Shown here piece after piece: positions 1-5,893 of a stretch of 5,893 nucleotides of DNA. Within the stretch, counting starts at the first letter, position 1, and the number at the start of each line of letters is the position of its first letter. Under the pieces are notes generated by a model. That model was not told the origin of the DNA, ran no database searches, and worked only from the letters and a program-made list of their open reading frames with translations. Both the position numbers and the translations under genes were made by a program. Origin of the DNA: Nitrospirota bacterium (lineage in GTDB: Bacteria; Nitrospirota; Thermodesulfovibrionia; Thermodesulfovibrionales; JdFR-85); the NCBI GenBank assembly GCA_013151785.1, contig JAADHP010000054.1:1516-7408 (forward strand), in the 5' to 3' direction.

Positions 1-1419
1 TCTGAATCACTGAGGCTTAAATACAGGTATCTGGATCTGAGAAGACAGGAGATGCTCGAAAACCTGATTATCCGTCACAGGGTTACAAAAAAGATCAGGG
101 ATTACCTTGACAGGGAAGGCTTTCTTGAGATTGAAACCCCCATGCTTACAAAATCCACTCCAGAGGGTGCAAGAGACTATCTTGTGCCAAGCCGTATAAA
201 TCCCGGTCATTTCTATGCCCTTCCCCAGTCGCCACAGATTTTTAAGCAGATCCTCATGTGCTCTGGCGTGGAAAGGTATTTCCAGATTGTGAAGTGCTTC
301 AGAGACGAAGACCTGAGGGCAGACCGTCAGCCTGAATTCACACAGATTGACATGGAGATGAGCTTTGTGGAGGTTGATGATGTTATCAGTGTGGTTGAGG
401 GAATGCTTTTCTATGTATTTAAAGAAACCCTCGGGGTTGAGATAGATATCCCCATGGAGCGGCTTACCTACCACGATGCCATGGAGCGCTTCGGTACAGA
501 CAAACCTGATCTCAGGTTTGACCTCGAACTCAGGGAAATGGAAGATCTGGCAAGACAGGGAAGTTTCAAGGTCTTCCTCAATGCCCTTGATTCTGGCGGA
601 AGGGTAAAGGGACTCTGTGGCAAGGGACTCGCAGGACTGAGCCGCAAGGAGATAGACCTTCTTACAGAAGAGGCACAGTCTTATGGTGCAAAGGGACTTG
701 CCTGGATAAAGATAAAGGATGGGTTTGAATCACCCATCACAAAGTTCTTTCCCGATGGCGTGCTCAGTGAAATGGCAGACAGGCTTGGTGCAGAGCAGGG
801 TGATATGATGCTTTTCGTGGCTGATGATGAAGAGACCACCCTGAATGTACTTGGACGTCTGAGACTATCCATTGCAAAGAGGCAAAACCTGATACAAAAT
901 GGCTTCAGGTTCTGCTGGGTAGTGGATTATCCGTTGCTGGAGTGGGATGAGGATGAGGGAAGGTTTCAGGCAATGCATCATCCTTTCACCTCCCCTGCTG
1001 ACGAGGATATAGAACGTATGCTTGAGGAAGACACAATCGACCACGAGGGCCTTTCAAAATTAAGGGCCAAGGCCTATGATATAGTGCTGAACGGCTATGA
1101 GATTGGTGGCGGAAGCATTCGTATCCACAGACCAGAGGTGCAGAAAAAGATGTTTGAACTCTTAAGGATAGCTCCTGAGGAGGCACAGATGAAATTCGGA
1201 TTTTTGTTGGATGCCCTCAGATTTGGTGCGCCTCCTCATGGTGGTATAGCCCTTGGGCTTGACCGTCTGGTGATGCTCATGGTGGGAGCTGAATCCATAA
1301 GGGATGTAATAGCCTTTCCAAAGACACAGAAAGCAGTGTGTCTGCTCAGTGGTGCTCCTTCGCCTGTTGAGGAAAAACAGCTGAGAGAACTTCACATAAA
1401 GCTTGATATAATAGAATAA
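1..1419 (+). CDS. aspS: Aspartyl-tRNA synthetase, 5'-truncated by window edge
   Basis: Class II aminoacyl-tRNA synthetase that charges tRNA(Asp) with aspartate in the cytoplasm. The frame is open from base 1; the ATG at 52 is internal, because the preceding codons read LRLKYRYLDLRR, a conserved AspRS segment. Visible are 472 residues, so roughly 115-120 N-terminal residues (the OB-fold anticodon-binding domain) lie outside the window, judged by the usual bacterial length of about 590. Numbering from the first visible codon: motif 1 region FLEIETPMLTKSTPEGARD (41-59), aspartate-pocket QSPQIFKQ (76-83), motif 2 with FRDEDLRADRQPEFTQ (from 100), a GAD-type insertion typical of bacterial AspRS in the middle, and motif 3 GIALGLDR (415-422, arginine 422 being the ATP-binding one). 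The C-terminus with AFPKTQ is also typical. Whether it also charges tRNA(Asn) cannot be judged, because the anticodon domain is missing. No frameshift is seen. Confidence 0.97.
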   Translation, partial: SESLRLKYRYLDLRRQEMLENLIIRHRVTKKIRDYLDREGFLEIETPMLTKSTPEGARDYLVPSRINPGHFYALPQSPQIFKQILMCSGVERYFQIVKCFRDEDLRADRQPEFTQIDMEMSFVEVDDVISVVEGMLFYVFKETLGVEIDIPMERLTYHDAMERFGTDKPDLRFDLELREMEDLARQGSFKVFLNALDSGGRVKGLCGKGLAGLSRKEIDLLTEEAQSYGAKGLAWIKIKDGFESPITKFFPDGVLSEMADRLGAEQGDMMLFVADDEETTLNVLGRLRLSIAKRQNLIQNGFRFCWVVDYPLLEWDEDEGRFQAMHHPFTSPADEDIERMLEEDTIDHEGLSKLRAKAYDIVLNGYEIGGGSIRIHRPEVQKKMFELLRIAPEEAQMKFGFLLDALRFGAPPHGGIALGLDRLVMLMVGAESIRDVIAFPKTQKAVCLLSGAPSPVEEKQLRELHIKLDIIE

Positions 1420-1422
1420 ATA

Positions 1423-1430
1423 AAAGGAGT
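1423..1430 (+). promoter_or_regulatory. Ribosome binding site of the HPrK-like gene
   Basis: AAAGGAGT, close to the ideal Shine-Dalgarno sequence, with five bases between GGAG and the ATG at 1435. It fixes the start of the following gene. It begins four bases after the aspS stop, leaving no room for a terminator or a promoter between the genes, so co-transcription with aspS is likely. Confidence 0.85.
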
Positions 1431-1434
1431 TTTT

Positions 1435-3201
1435 ATGACCGTAAAGATCAGACCATATGTAATAACAAGGGGCAAGGTGGTCTTTGACTACTCGGCCATG
1501 TATTGTGATACTCCTGAATCAGTGCTTAAAAGTCCCCTTTTCGAAGAGATTGTCAGACGGTTTGTCGAAAGGATTGGCCGTAAGGGAAGTACATTGTTTG
1601 CCTTTCTAACCGAAACACTTCCCTGGACAGAAAGACAGGCAATTGCCTCAGAGGTGATTAAACTCTTCAGGTTTTTGTTCAGTTACAGCGCCGAGGAAGT
1701 TGCGCAGATGAATGCAGAGTACAGGGAGATACTTTCAGATAAAGAGGCTTTGAATGAAGTGGTCGAGGAACTCTATAATTACTGGAGAAGGTACGAGAGA
1801 TTTTTTTACCTGGAGGCACCAAGAAGGTCAAGGTATTCTAAAAGCAGTATACATCATGCCCAGTTTATAAAGGCAAATGAAGAACTGAAAAATCTTGTGC
1901 TTTATGTATATCGCCGGATCAGCGAGCATATTACAGGCGACAATCCAAGGGTTTACAGACAGTTGCCTGCTGGCGCCAATATGGGAATGCTTACAGAGCA
2001 GATCGACTGGGATTGTCCCGAACCCTACAGGGCACTTATGAACATACCCTTTATCAGACTTACACTGATGGAACCACCCCTGATACTCTACCCTGAGATG
2101 AACAAAAGAAAGGGAAAGTTCGAGGAGGTGGAGGTGCTTCCTCCCGGGATATTCGAGATGGATAGACGGGAGTGGTTCTGCTTCCCTGCAAGGGTGGGAG
2201 ATCTCACAGCCTTTATCTATTTCCATCAGGACTTTATATCCCTCGGGCTTTCACTCAGTAACCTCTTTGAGATTGCTGACTATGAAGAGATCGAGTCCAA
2301 ACGACCTGAAATAATCCTCATCTTTGGTGTTAAGGCCAGATTGCCAGGGAGAACCCTGTTTTTTGATGACAGAGAAAACAACATGATGGTGGGTCTTGTG
2401 GAACATCACAGCGATGTGGATTATTTTGGTTATTTCAAGAAGATGACCCTTACCCTTCACAATATAACCATGATCAAACGTGGAAGGATGCCCATACATG
2501 GTGCAATGGTGCTGCTGAAGTTAAAAAGCGGAGAACGTGCAAATATTGTCATAGTGGGCGACAGTGGTGCTGGAAAGTCAGAGACCCTTGAAGCCTTCAG
2601 AACACTTGCAGAAGAGCATATCTGTGAGATGCGAATAATATTTGATGACATGGGTTCCCTTGGACTTGACAGGGCAGGCAGGGTTGTTGGTTATGGTACG
2701 GAGATAGGTGCCTTTGTAAGACTTGATGATTTACAGCCAGGCTATGCCTATGAAGAGATTGACCGAAGCATCTTCATGAATCCCGACAAAACCAATGCCA
2801 GGCTTATAATGCCAGTAACACGCTACCATCATGTTGTCAAGGGATACCCTGTGGATTACATGTTATATGCAAACAACTACGAGGAGGTAGACCCTGAACA
2901 TCCCGGAGTTGAGTTCTTTGACTCAGTGGAAGAGGCACTTCATGTGTTCAGAAATGGCGCCCGTCTCGCAAAGGGCACAACCGATGAAAAGGGCCTTGTT
3001 CATACCTACTTTGCAAACCCCTTTGGTGCACCCCAGAGGAGGGATGACCATGAGAGGCTTGCCAGAGAGTATTTCCAGAGAATGTACGAGCAGGGAATAA
3101 GGATCGGTCAGATAAGAACCAGGCTTGGGATTGAGGGTTATGAACAATTAGGGCCCCAATCAGCAGCTCTTGAGCTTTTCAGGGTGCTGAAGGATAGCTA
3201 A
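1435..3201 (+). CDS. HPr kinase/PEPCK-fold P-loop protein of unknown function
   Basis: A soluble 588-residue protein with no signal peptide or membrane segment. The C-terminal half carries an HPr-kinase-type nucleotide site: IHGAMV with histidine 355, Walker A GDSGAGKSE at 375-383 (lysine 381), and an acidic pair in IIFDDMG (D404, D405). These match the order and spacing in HPr kinase/phosphorylase, whose P-loop is GDSGxGKSE, more closely than ATP-dependent PEP carboxykinase, whose P-loop is GLSGTGKT. Downstream, EIGAFVRLDDL (423-433) and PVTRYHHVVKGYPVDY look conserved. The N-terminal ~340 residues have no motif I recognise and are much longer than in HPrK, which is about 310 residues in total. 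Proteins like this are commonly named phosphoenolpyruvate carboxykinase; I would not assign that reaction. The HPrK C-terminal signature is not evident, and no HPr or PTS gene is present. The start is the ATG with a strong ribosome binding site, 15 bases after aspS. Fold confidence is good; the substrate is unknown. Confidence 0.8.
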   Translation: MTVKIRPYVITRGKVVFDYSAMYCDTPESVLKSPLFEEIVRRFVERIGRKGSTLFAFLTETLPWTERQAIASEVIKLFRFLFSYSAEEVAQMNAEYREILSDKEALNEVVEELYNYWRRYERFFYLEAPRRSRYSKSSIHHAQFIKANEELKNLVLYVYRRISEHITGDNPRVYRQLPAGANMGMLTEQIDWDCPEPYRALMNIPFIRLTLMEPPLILYPEMNKRKGKFEEVEVLPPGIFEMDRREWFCFPARVGDLTAFIYFHQDFISLGLSLSNLFEIADYEEIESKRPEIILIFGVKARLPGRTLFFDDRENNMMVGLVEHHSDVDYFGYFKKMTLTLHNITMIKRGRMPIHGAMVLLKLKSGERANIVIVGDSGAGKSETLEAFRTLAEEHICEMRIIFDDMGSLGLDRAGRVVGYGTEIGAFVRLDDLQPGYAYEEIDRSIFMNPDKTNARLIMPVTRYHHVVKGYPVDYMLYANNYEEVDPEHPGVEFFDSVEEALHVFRNGARLAKGTTDEKGLVHTYFANPFGAPQRRDDHERLAREYFQRMYEQGIRIGQIRTRLGIEGYEQLGPQSAALELFRVLKDS

Positions 3202-3244
3202 AATCTGGCTATACAATTCTCACAGACTAAAAAAACATATACCA

Positions 3245-3258
3245 GGATAATAATATCC
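3245..3258. repeat. Small inverted repeat in the gap before the corrinoid activator
   Basis: GGATA-ATAA-TATCC, a perfect 5-bp stem with a 4-base loop, ends four bases before the Shine-Dalgarno sequence of the next gene. It lies in the only upstream gap (74 bases) large enough for a promoter or operator. The stem is short and AT-rich, so it may be chance. No T-tract follows, so it is not an intrinsic terminator. I see no convincing -35/-10 pair in the gap. Confidence 0.25.
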
Positions 3259-3262
3259 ACTC

Positions 3263-3268
3263 AGGGGG
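3263..3268 (+). promoter_or_regulatory. Ribosome binding site of the corrinoid activator gene
   Basis: AGGGGG, seven bases before the ATG at 3276. It is G-rich rather than the AGGAGG type seen before the 1435 gene, but spacing is good. It supports the ATG that begins directly with the first strand of the ferredoxin domain. Confidence 0.65.
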
Positions 3269-3275
3269 TTCACAT

Positions 3276-5150
3276 ATGAAGATACATATTGCTGACGGAG
3301 AGAGCTTTGAGGCAGAGGAAGGTAAAAACCTCTATGAGCTTCTGAAGAAAAACAAGATATACCTTACGGCATCCTGCGGTGGCAAGGGCTCCTGTGGTAA
3401 ATGCAGGGTCATAGTAAAAGAGGGCACGGTAAGGGTTGAAAGCTATGGAAAACTCACAACCGCAGAGCGAGAACAGGGAATTGTGCTTGCCTGTCAGAGC
3501 TTCCCGGAGGGTGATATAACCATAGAGATACCCATCGAGTCCATGCTTACTGTGGGTGACAAGATCGCTGTCTCACGCACAAGGGATCTCTTTGAACTGC
3601 TCAAATCCTACAAGGCTGATATCTCTCCTCTCATTTCAAGGATCAGACTTACACTTCCGGTACCCACACTTGATGACAATATCAGTGATCTGGAAAGGCT
3701 GAAGCGAGGCATTGAGGAAAAGGGTCTGGTACTTGAGTATCCCTATCATTTTGTCTCAAACCTTTCGGATTCACTGAGAGAACATGACTGGAATTTCATC
3801 CTTTGTTACCAGAAGGAAAGCAATACTGCCCTGTCCATAGAACCGCCGGTAGAAAAGCCCTGTTATCATGGTATTGCTGTGGACATAGGAACTACCACTG
3901 TAGTGGTTTACCTGGTTGATCTCTGTGACGGCAGGGTGATTGATGTGGGCTCCACCTATAACTCGCAGATGCGGTACGGAGATGATGTGATAACAAGGAT
4001 TGTCCATGCCACAGAGGGTGGAGGACTTAAAGAACTACGGCATGCCGTAGTAAATGACATAAATGACCTTATCAGACCTTTGACAGAATCACATGGGATA
4101 GACCCCGAGGGTATTGAATCTGTTGTTGTTTCTGGCAACACAACAATGGTCCATCTTTTCTGGGGCCTTAACCCTGCATACATAAGAGAAGAACCCTACA
4201 TACCCACAGCCAATAGATTTCCTGTATGGCAGGCGCGTGATGCAGGAATAAAAATCAGAAGAGATGCCCCTGTCTATTCAGTGCCCTGTGTGGCAAGTTA
4301 TGTGGGTGGTGATATTGTTTCAGGTGTGATTGCAACAAAGATGCACACCAGAGAGGAACTCTCTCTCTTTATGGACATCGGAACCAACGGTGAGATAGTG
4401 ATAGGAAATAAGGACTGGCTGATGACAGCGGCCTGTTCTGCAGGTCCCTGCTTTGAAGGCGGTGGTATCAAGAATGGCATGCGTGCAACCAATGGTGCCA
4501 TAGAGTCAGTAAGGATCGATCCAGAAACCCTTGAGCCAGAGTTTAAGGTTATTGGTGATGTCTCACCCATCGGAATCTGTGGCTCTGGAATGATCGACGC
4601 CATAACAGAGATGTTTCTTGCGGGAATTGTCGACCAGAAGGGCAGGATAAGGGATGACCTGAAAACAGACCGTATAAGAGAGGGAGAAGATGGTTTAGAG
4701 TACCTGCTCTATTCTGGTGAAACCCACGACATTGTACTTACCCAGGTTGACATAGAAAATCTGATAAGGGCAAAGGGGGCTATATATGCCGGAGCTTCTC
4801 TTCTTCTTAAAGAGGTAGGGTTTACCTTTGATATGATTGAGCGGGTTTATATTGCAGGTGGCTTCGGTAATTATATAGATGTGGAAAAGGCCGTGATAAT
4901 GGGAATGTTGCCTGACATACCCAGGGATCGGTTCCGATTCATGGGCAATACATCAATAGCCGGAGCATACCTGTGTCTGATGTCTGAAGAGATGAGGAGG
5001 GAGGCCGAGCGGGTGGCCTCAATGATGACCTATATGGAACTCTCCACAAAGGGGACCTTCATGGATGAATTCATGTCTGCACTGTTTCTGCCACATACAG
5101 AGATGGAACAGTTCCCCTCTGTGAAGGAACTGGTCTTTAAAGAGAGATAG
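3276..5150 (+). CDS. [2Fe-2S]/ASKHA ATP-dependent reductive activator of corrinoid proteins (RACo/RACE family)
   Basis: Proteins of this family use ATP hydrolysis and an electron from a [2Fe-2S] cluster to return the inactive Co(II) state of a corrinoid methyl carrier to Co(I); RACo, for the corrinoid Fe-S protein of the Wood-Ljungdahl pathway, is the model. Residues 1-90 form a plant-type ferredoxin domain with C34, C40, C43 and C73 (C-x5-C-x2-C-x29-C), all four ligands present. A linker/middle region follows to about residue 195. The C-terminal ASKHA ATPase domain shows phosphate-1 DIGTTT (203-208), SGNTTM (286-291), phosphate-2 MDIGTNGE (366-373) and adenosine motif IAGGFGN (526-532). The length of 624 is close to the ~630 of RACo. 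There is no signal peptide, so it is cytoplasmic. The target is not given by context: no corrinoid protein, CODH/ACS or methyltransferase gene is in the window. It may be a general activator or a methyltransferase-specific paralogue (RamA-like proteins differ by carrying [4Fe-4S] clusters). It sits one base before the HMA gene. Confidence 0.92.
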   Translation: MKIHIADGESFEAEEGKNLYELLKKNKIYLTASCGGKGSCGKCRVIVKEGTVRVESYGKLTTAEREQGIVLACQSFPEGDITIEIPIESMLTVGDKIAVSRTRDLFELLKSYKADISPLISRIRLTLPVPTLDDNISDLERLKRGIEEKGLVLEYPYHFVSNLSDSLREHDWNFILCYQKESNTALSIEPPVEKPCYHGIAVDIGTTTVVVYLVDLCDGRVIDVGSTYNSQMRYGDDVITRIVHATEGGGLKELRHAVVNDINDLIRPLTESHGIDPEGIESVVVSGNTTMVHLFWGLNPAYIREEPYIPTANRFPVWQARDAGIKIRRDAPVYSVPCVASYVGGDIVSGVIATKMHTREELSLFMDIGTNGEIVIGNKDWLMTAACSAGPCFEGGGIKNGMRATNGAIESVRIDPETLEPEFKVIGDVSPIGICGSGMIDAITEMFLAGIVDQKGRIRDDLKTDRIREGEDGLEYLLYSGETHDIVLTQVDIENLIRAKGAIYAGASLLLKEVGFTFDMIERVYIAGGFGNYIDVEKAVIMGMLPDIPRDRFRFMGNTSIAGAYLCLMSEEMRREAERVASMMTYMELSTKGTFMDEFMSALFLPHTEMEQFPSVKELVFKER

Positions 5151-5151
5151 T

Positions 5152-5367
5152 ATGGAAAGTCTCCGTTTTAATGTGGGCGGGATGTACTGTTATGAATGCT
5201 CAATGGCATTAAGGAGGTTCCTTGGTTCAATCAGAGGAGTTGTTTCTGTGGATGTTGAAAATGAAGAGGTGATTATAACCTATCGACCTGAAGAAATAGA
5301 CAGCAACGAGGTCGAAAAGATCACACGGGAAAGTATCGAGAAACTGGGCTACAGGATTATTGATTAG
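5152..5367 (+). CDS. Small heavy-metal-associated (HMA) domain protein
   Basis: A 71-residue stand-alone ferredoxin-like HMA domain of the copper-chaperone/MerP/CopZ class. The order of elements reads beta (SLRFNVGGM), metal loop, helix (ECSMALRRFLGSI), two strands (VVSVDV, EVIITYRP), helix (SNEVEKITRESIEKLG) and a final strand (YRIID), with the helix-to-strand pattern GVVSVDV typical of the family. The metal loop is GMYCYECS: cysteines 13 and 16 keep CxxC, but tyrosine stands where most relatives have threonine or a small or polar residue. The start must be the ATG at 5152, since the next ATG is inside the motif. No proper Shine-Dalgarno is seen, only AGAGAG; the ATG lies one base after the TAG of the corrinoid activator, so translation is probably by coupling. 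No P-type ATPase or metal regulator is nearby, so the metal could be Cu, Zn or another thiophilic ion. A role in the activator's metal or redox chemistry is inference only. Confidence 0.88.
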   Translation: MESLRFNVGGMYCYECSMALRRFLGSIRGVVSVDVENEEVIITYRPEEIDSNEVEKITRESIEKLGYRIID

Positions 5368-5473
5368 AGAACATCATTGCTGTCCAAAAAGATTTAGTAA
5401 GAAAAAAGAAAGACAGGGTGCCGAAAAAGAATAATGCCCACACCTTTGAAAATGGAAAAATCCTTCTGAAACA

Positions 5474-5628
5474 AGAGGTGAAGAGGTGGTTCATCATCCC
5501 ATTGATGCAATAGGATTTAAATTATAACAGGACATAACCTTTTCAGCCTTCGGGTGATACATAAGGTTGTTGGTGAATGTCACTGTCGGTATTGCTACAT
5601 GGAGCCTCTTCACCACCTCTCCACCTCT
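5474..5628. repeat. 155-base imperfect inverted repeat with nested arms
   Basis: The outer arms 5474-5489 (AGAGGTGAAGAGGTGG) and 5613-5628 (CCACCTCTCCACCTCT) pair at 15 of 16 positions; the mismatch is A5481 against C5621. Each outer arm is itself a tandem 8-base repeat. Inside, further complementary pairs lie in nested order: GCAATA 5508-5513 with TATTGC 5590-5595, AACCTT 5536-5541 with AAGGTT 5563-5568, and CC-TTCG-GG at 5547-5554, which has the stable C(UUCG)G loop form. The left arm can instead pair with the offset CCTCTTCACC at 5605-5614. I see no matching target-site duplication at the ends. It could be a MITE-like element, a structured RNA or a processed repeat; the arms are seen directly, the whole fold is inferred. 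Confidence 0.55.
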
Positions 5629-5750
5629 GCAAAGGAACATCTGTGCCTGACCTTGACCTGCTATTGAATATAGGTTGGTATCAATACTGTCCGATAAACC
5701 GTGATAAGTCCTTGAAGGATAGGGGATATTAATTTTTCGTCTCAACTGAC

Positions 5751-5813
5751 ACCCCATAAAATCTTCCGATTTTATGGGGACCCCGTTTCTCACAGGCCAT
5801 CTATGGCAGTTAT
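5751..5813. repeat. Palindromic repeat unit 1 (63 bases)
   Basis: The unit begins with a perfect 12-bp stem, CCCCATAAAATC (5752-5763) and GATTTTATGGGG (5768-5779), around the loop TTCC. It continues as ACCCC, giving the odd palindrome GGGGACCCC (5776-5784), and ends with a small second hairpin GCCATCTATGGC (5796-5807). No T-tract follows on either strand, so it is not a standard terminator. It is directly followed by a related unit. The layout resembles paired palindromes of REP/BIME-type dispersed repeats; family membership is not shown. Confidence 0.65.
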
Positions 5814-5893
5814 ACCCCAAAAAGTCTTTGACTTTTCGGGGACCCCTTGTTCCGAGGAGATTTTGCGATTTGCCATCCAGGGCAAATCTTTAG
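5814..5893. repeat. Palindromic repeat unit 2 (runs to the window edge)
   Basis: This unit has the same plan as unit 1. A 12-position stem, CCCCAAAAAGTC (5815-5826) and GACTTTTCGGGG (5830-5841), closes on TTT with one mismatch (A5819 against C5837), followed by ACCCC so that GGGGACCCC recurs at 5838-5846. The second hairpin is larger here: GATTTGCC (5867-5874) and GGCAAATC (5881-5888) around ATCCAG. Its core GCCATCCAGGGC matches GCCATCTATGGC of unit 1 at 10 of 12 bases. The spacer between the two hairpins is longer than in unit 1. The unit is probably cut by the window end, so its true boundary is unknown. Confidence 0.6.

Larger units (their letters stand above)
5368..5893. other. Terminal non-coding stretch rich in inverted repeats
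   Basis: No supported gene occurs in these 526 bases. Bases 5368-5473 are A-rich with no clear terminator hairpin after the HMA gene. Bases 5474-5628 form a long nested inverted repeat. Bases 5629-5750 hold only an 11-base palindrome, TCCTTGAAGGA (5709-5719). Bases 5751 to the edge carry two tandem palindromic units. A minus-strand open frame (5494-5820, TTG start) runs across both repeat blocks and reads through a perfect 12-bp palindrome; it has no recognisable domain, and I treat it as chance. Confidence 0.6.

Noticed and set aside
1435..3201. Naming the 588-residue protein PEP carboxykinase (pckA).
   Set aside because: The P-loop is GDSGAGKSE of HPrK type, not GLSGTGKT, and no PEPCK-specific substrate residues could be identified with confidence.
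5364..5513. A 49-codon open + frame after the HMA gene, reading ...KKNNAHTFENGKILLKQE..., which looks protein-like.
   Set aside because: It has no usable start before the GTG at 5418, no ribosome binding site and no family match that I recognise. In A-rich DNA a frame of this length is expected by chance. A decayed gene end remains possible.
5554..5667. A short + frame reading GECHCRYCYME, resembling a radical SAM cysteine motif.
   Set aside because: The spacing is C-x-C-x2-C, not C-x3-C-x2-C. The frame is only 37 codons and lies across an arm of the inverted repeat, with no supporting flanking sequence.
5752..5779. The perfect 12-bp hairpin as an intrinsic terminator for the upstream genes.
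   Set aside because: It is followed by ACCCCGTTTC rather than a T-run, lies almost 400 bases after the last gene, and is repeated in a related form just downstream.
5494..5820. A 108-codon open frame on the minus strand in the final region.
   Set aside because: It starts with TTG without a ribosome binding site, shows no recognisable domain, and its frame passes through a perfect 12-bp palindrome and through most of the 155-base inverted repeat.
5751..5893. CRISPR array or integron attC sites as an explanation of the repeated palindromes.
   Set aside because: Only two imperfect units occur, the spacers are themselves related hairpins rather than unique sequence, and the attC core sites (GTTRRRY/RYYYAAC) are not evident.

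Overview
The window holds three complete genes and one gene cut by the left edge, all on the + strand, followed by about 525 bases with no convincing gene that are rich in inverted repeats. Base composition is moderate, with many AGG/AGA/ATA codons. An O2-sensitive-type corrinoid activator (RACo/RACE family) points to an anaerobic bacterium that uses corrinoid methyl-transfer chemistry, such as the Wood-Ljungdahl pathway or methyltransferases. The AspRS is the long bacterial type. The overall style would fit Nitrospirota, Desulfobacterota or a clostridial lineage; that placement is inference and is not settled by the sequence.

Layout. Bases 1-1419 are the 3' four-fifths of aspS (aspartyl-tRNA synthetase). 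After 15 bases with a strong ribosome binding site comes a 588-residue protein (1435-3201) with an HPr-kinase-like P-loop; proteins of this kind are often labelled phosphoenolpyruvate carboxykinase, but its true activity is unknown. A 74-base gap with a small inverted repeat and a G-rich ribosome binding site leads to a 624-residue [2Fe-2S]/ASKHA ATPase (3276-5150), the reductive activator of corrinoid proteins. One base after its stop starts a 71-residue heavy-metal-associated (HMA) domain protein (5152-5367), which is probably translationally coupled to it.

How the genes may work together. aspS and the HPrK-like gene probably share a transcript. The activator and the HMA protein almost certainly do. 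An activator that re-reduces Co(II) corrinoids using ATP and an Fe-S cluster, joined to a CxxC metal-binding protein, is the most suggestive functional pair here. No corrinoid protein, methyltransferase or CODH/ACS gene lies in the window, so the substrate cannot be read from context.

Bases 5368-5893 contain a 155-base imperfect inverted repeat with nested arms and a C(TTCG)G loop (5474-5628), then two related tandem palindromic units (from 5751 and from 5814). Their 12-bp stems differ by two compensatory base-pair changes, and the second unit runs off the right edge. These look like members of a dispersed palindromic repeat family or structured RNA, and are the least explained part of the window.
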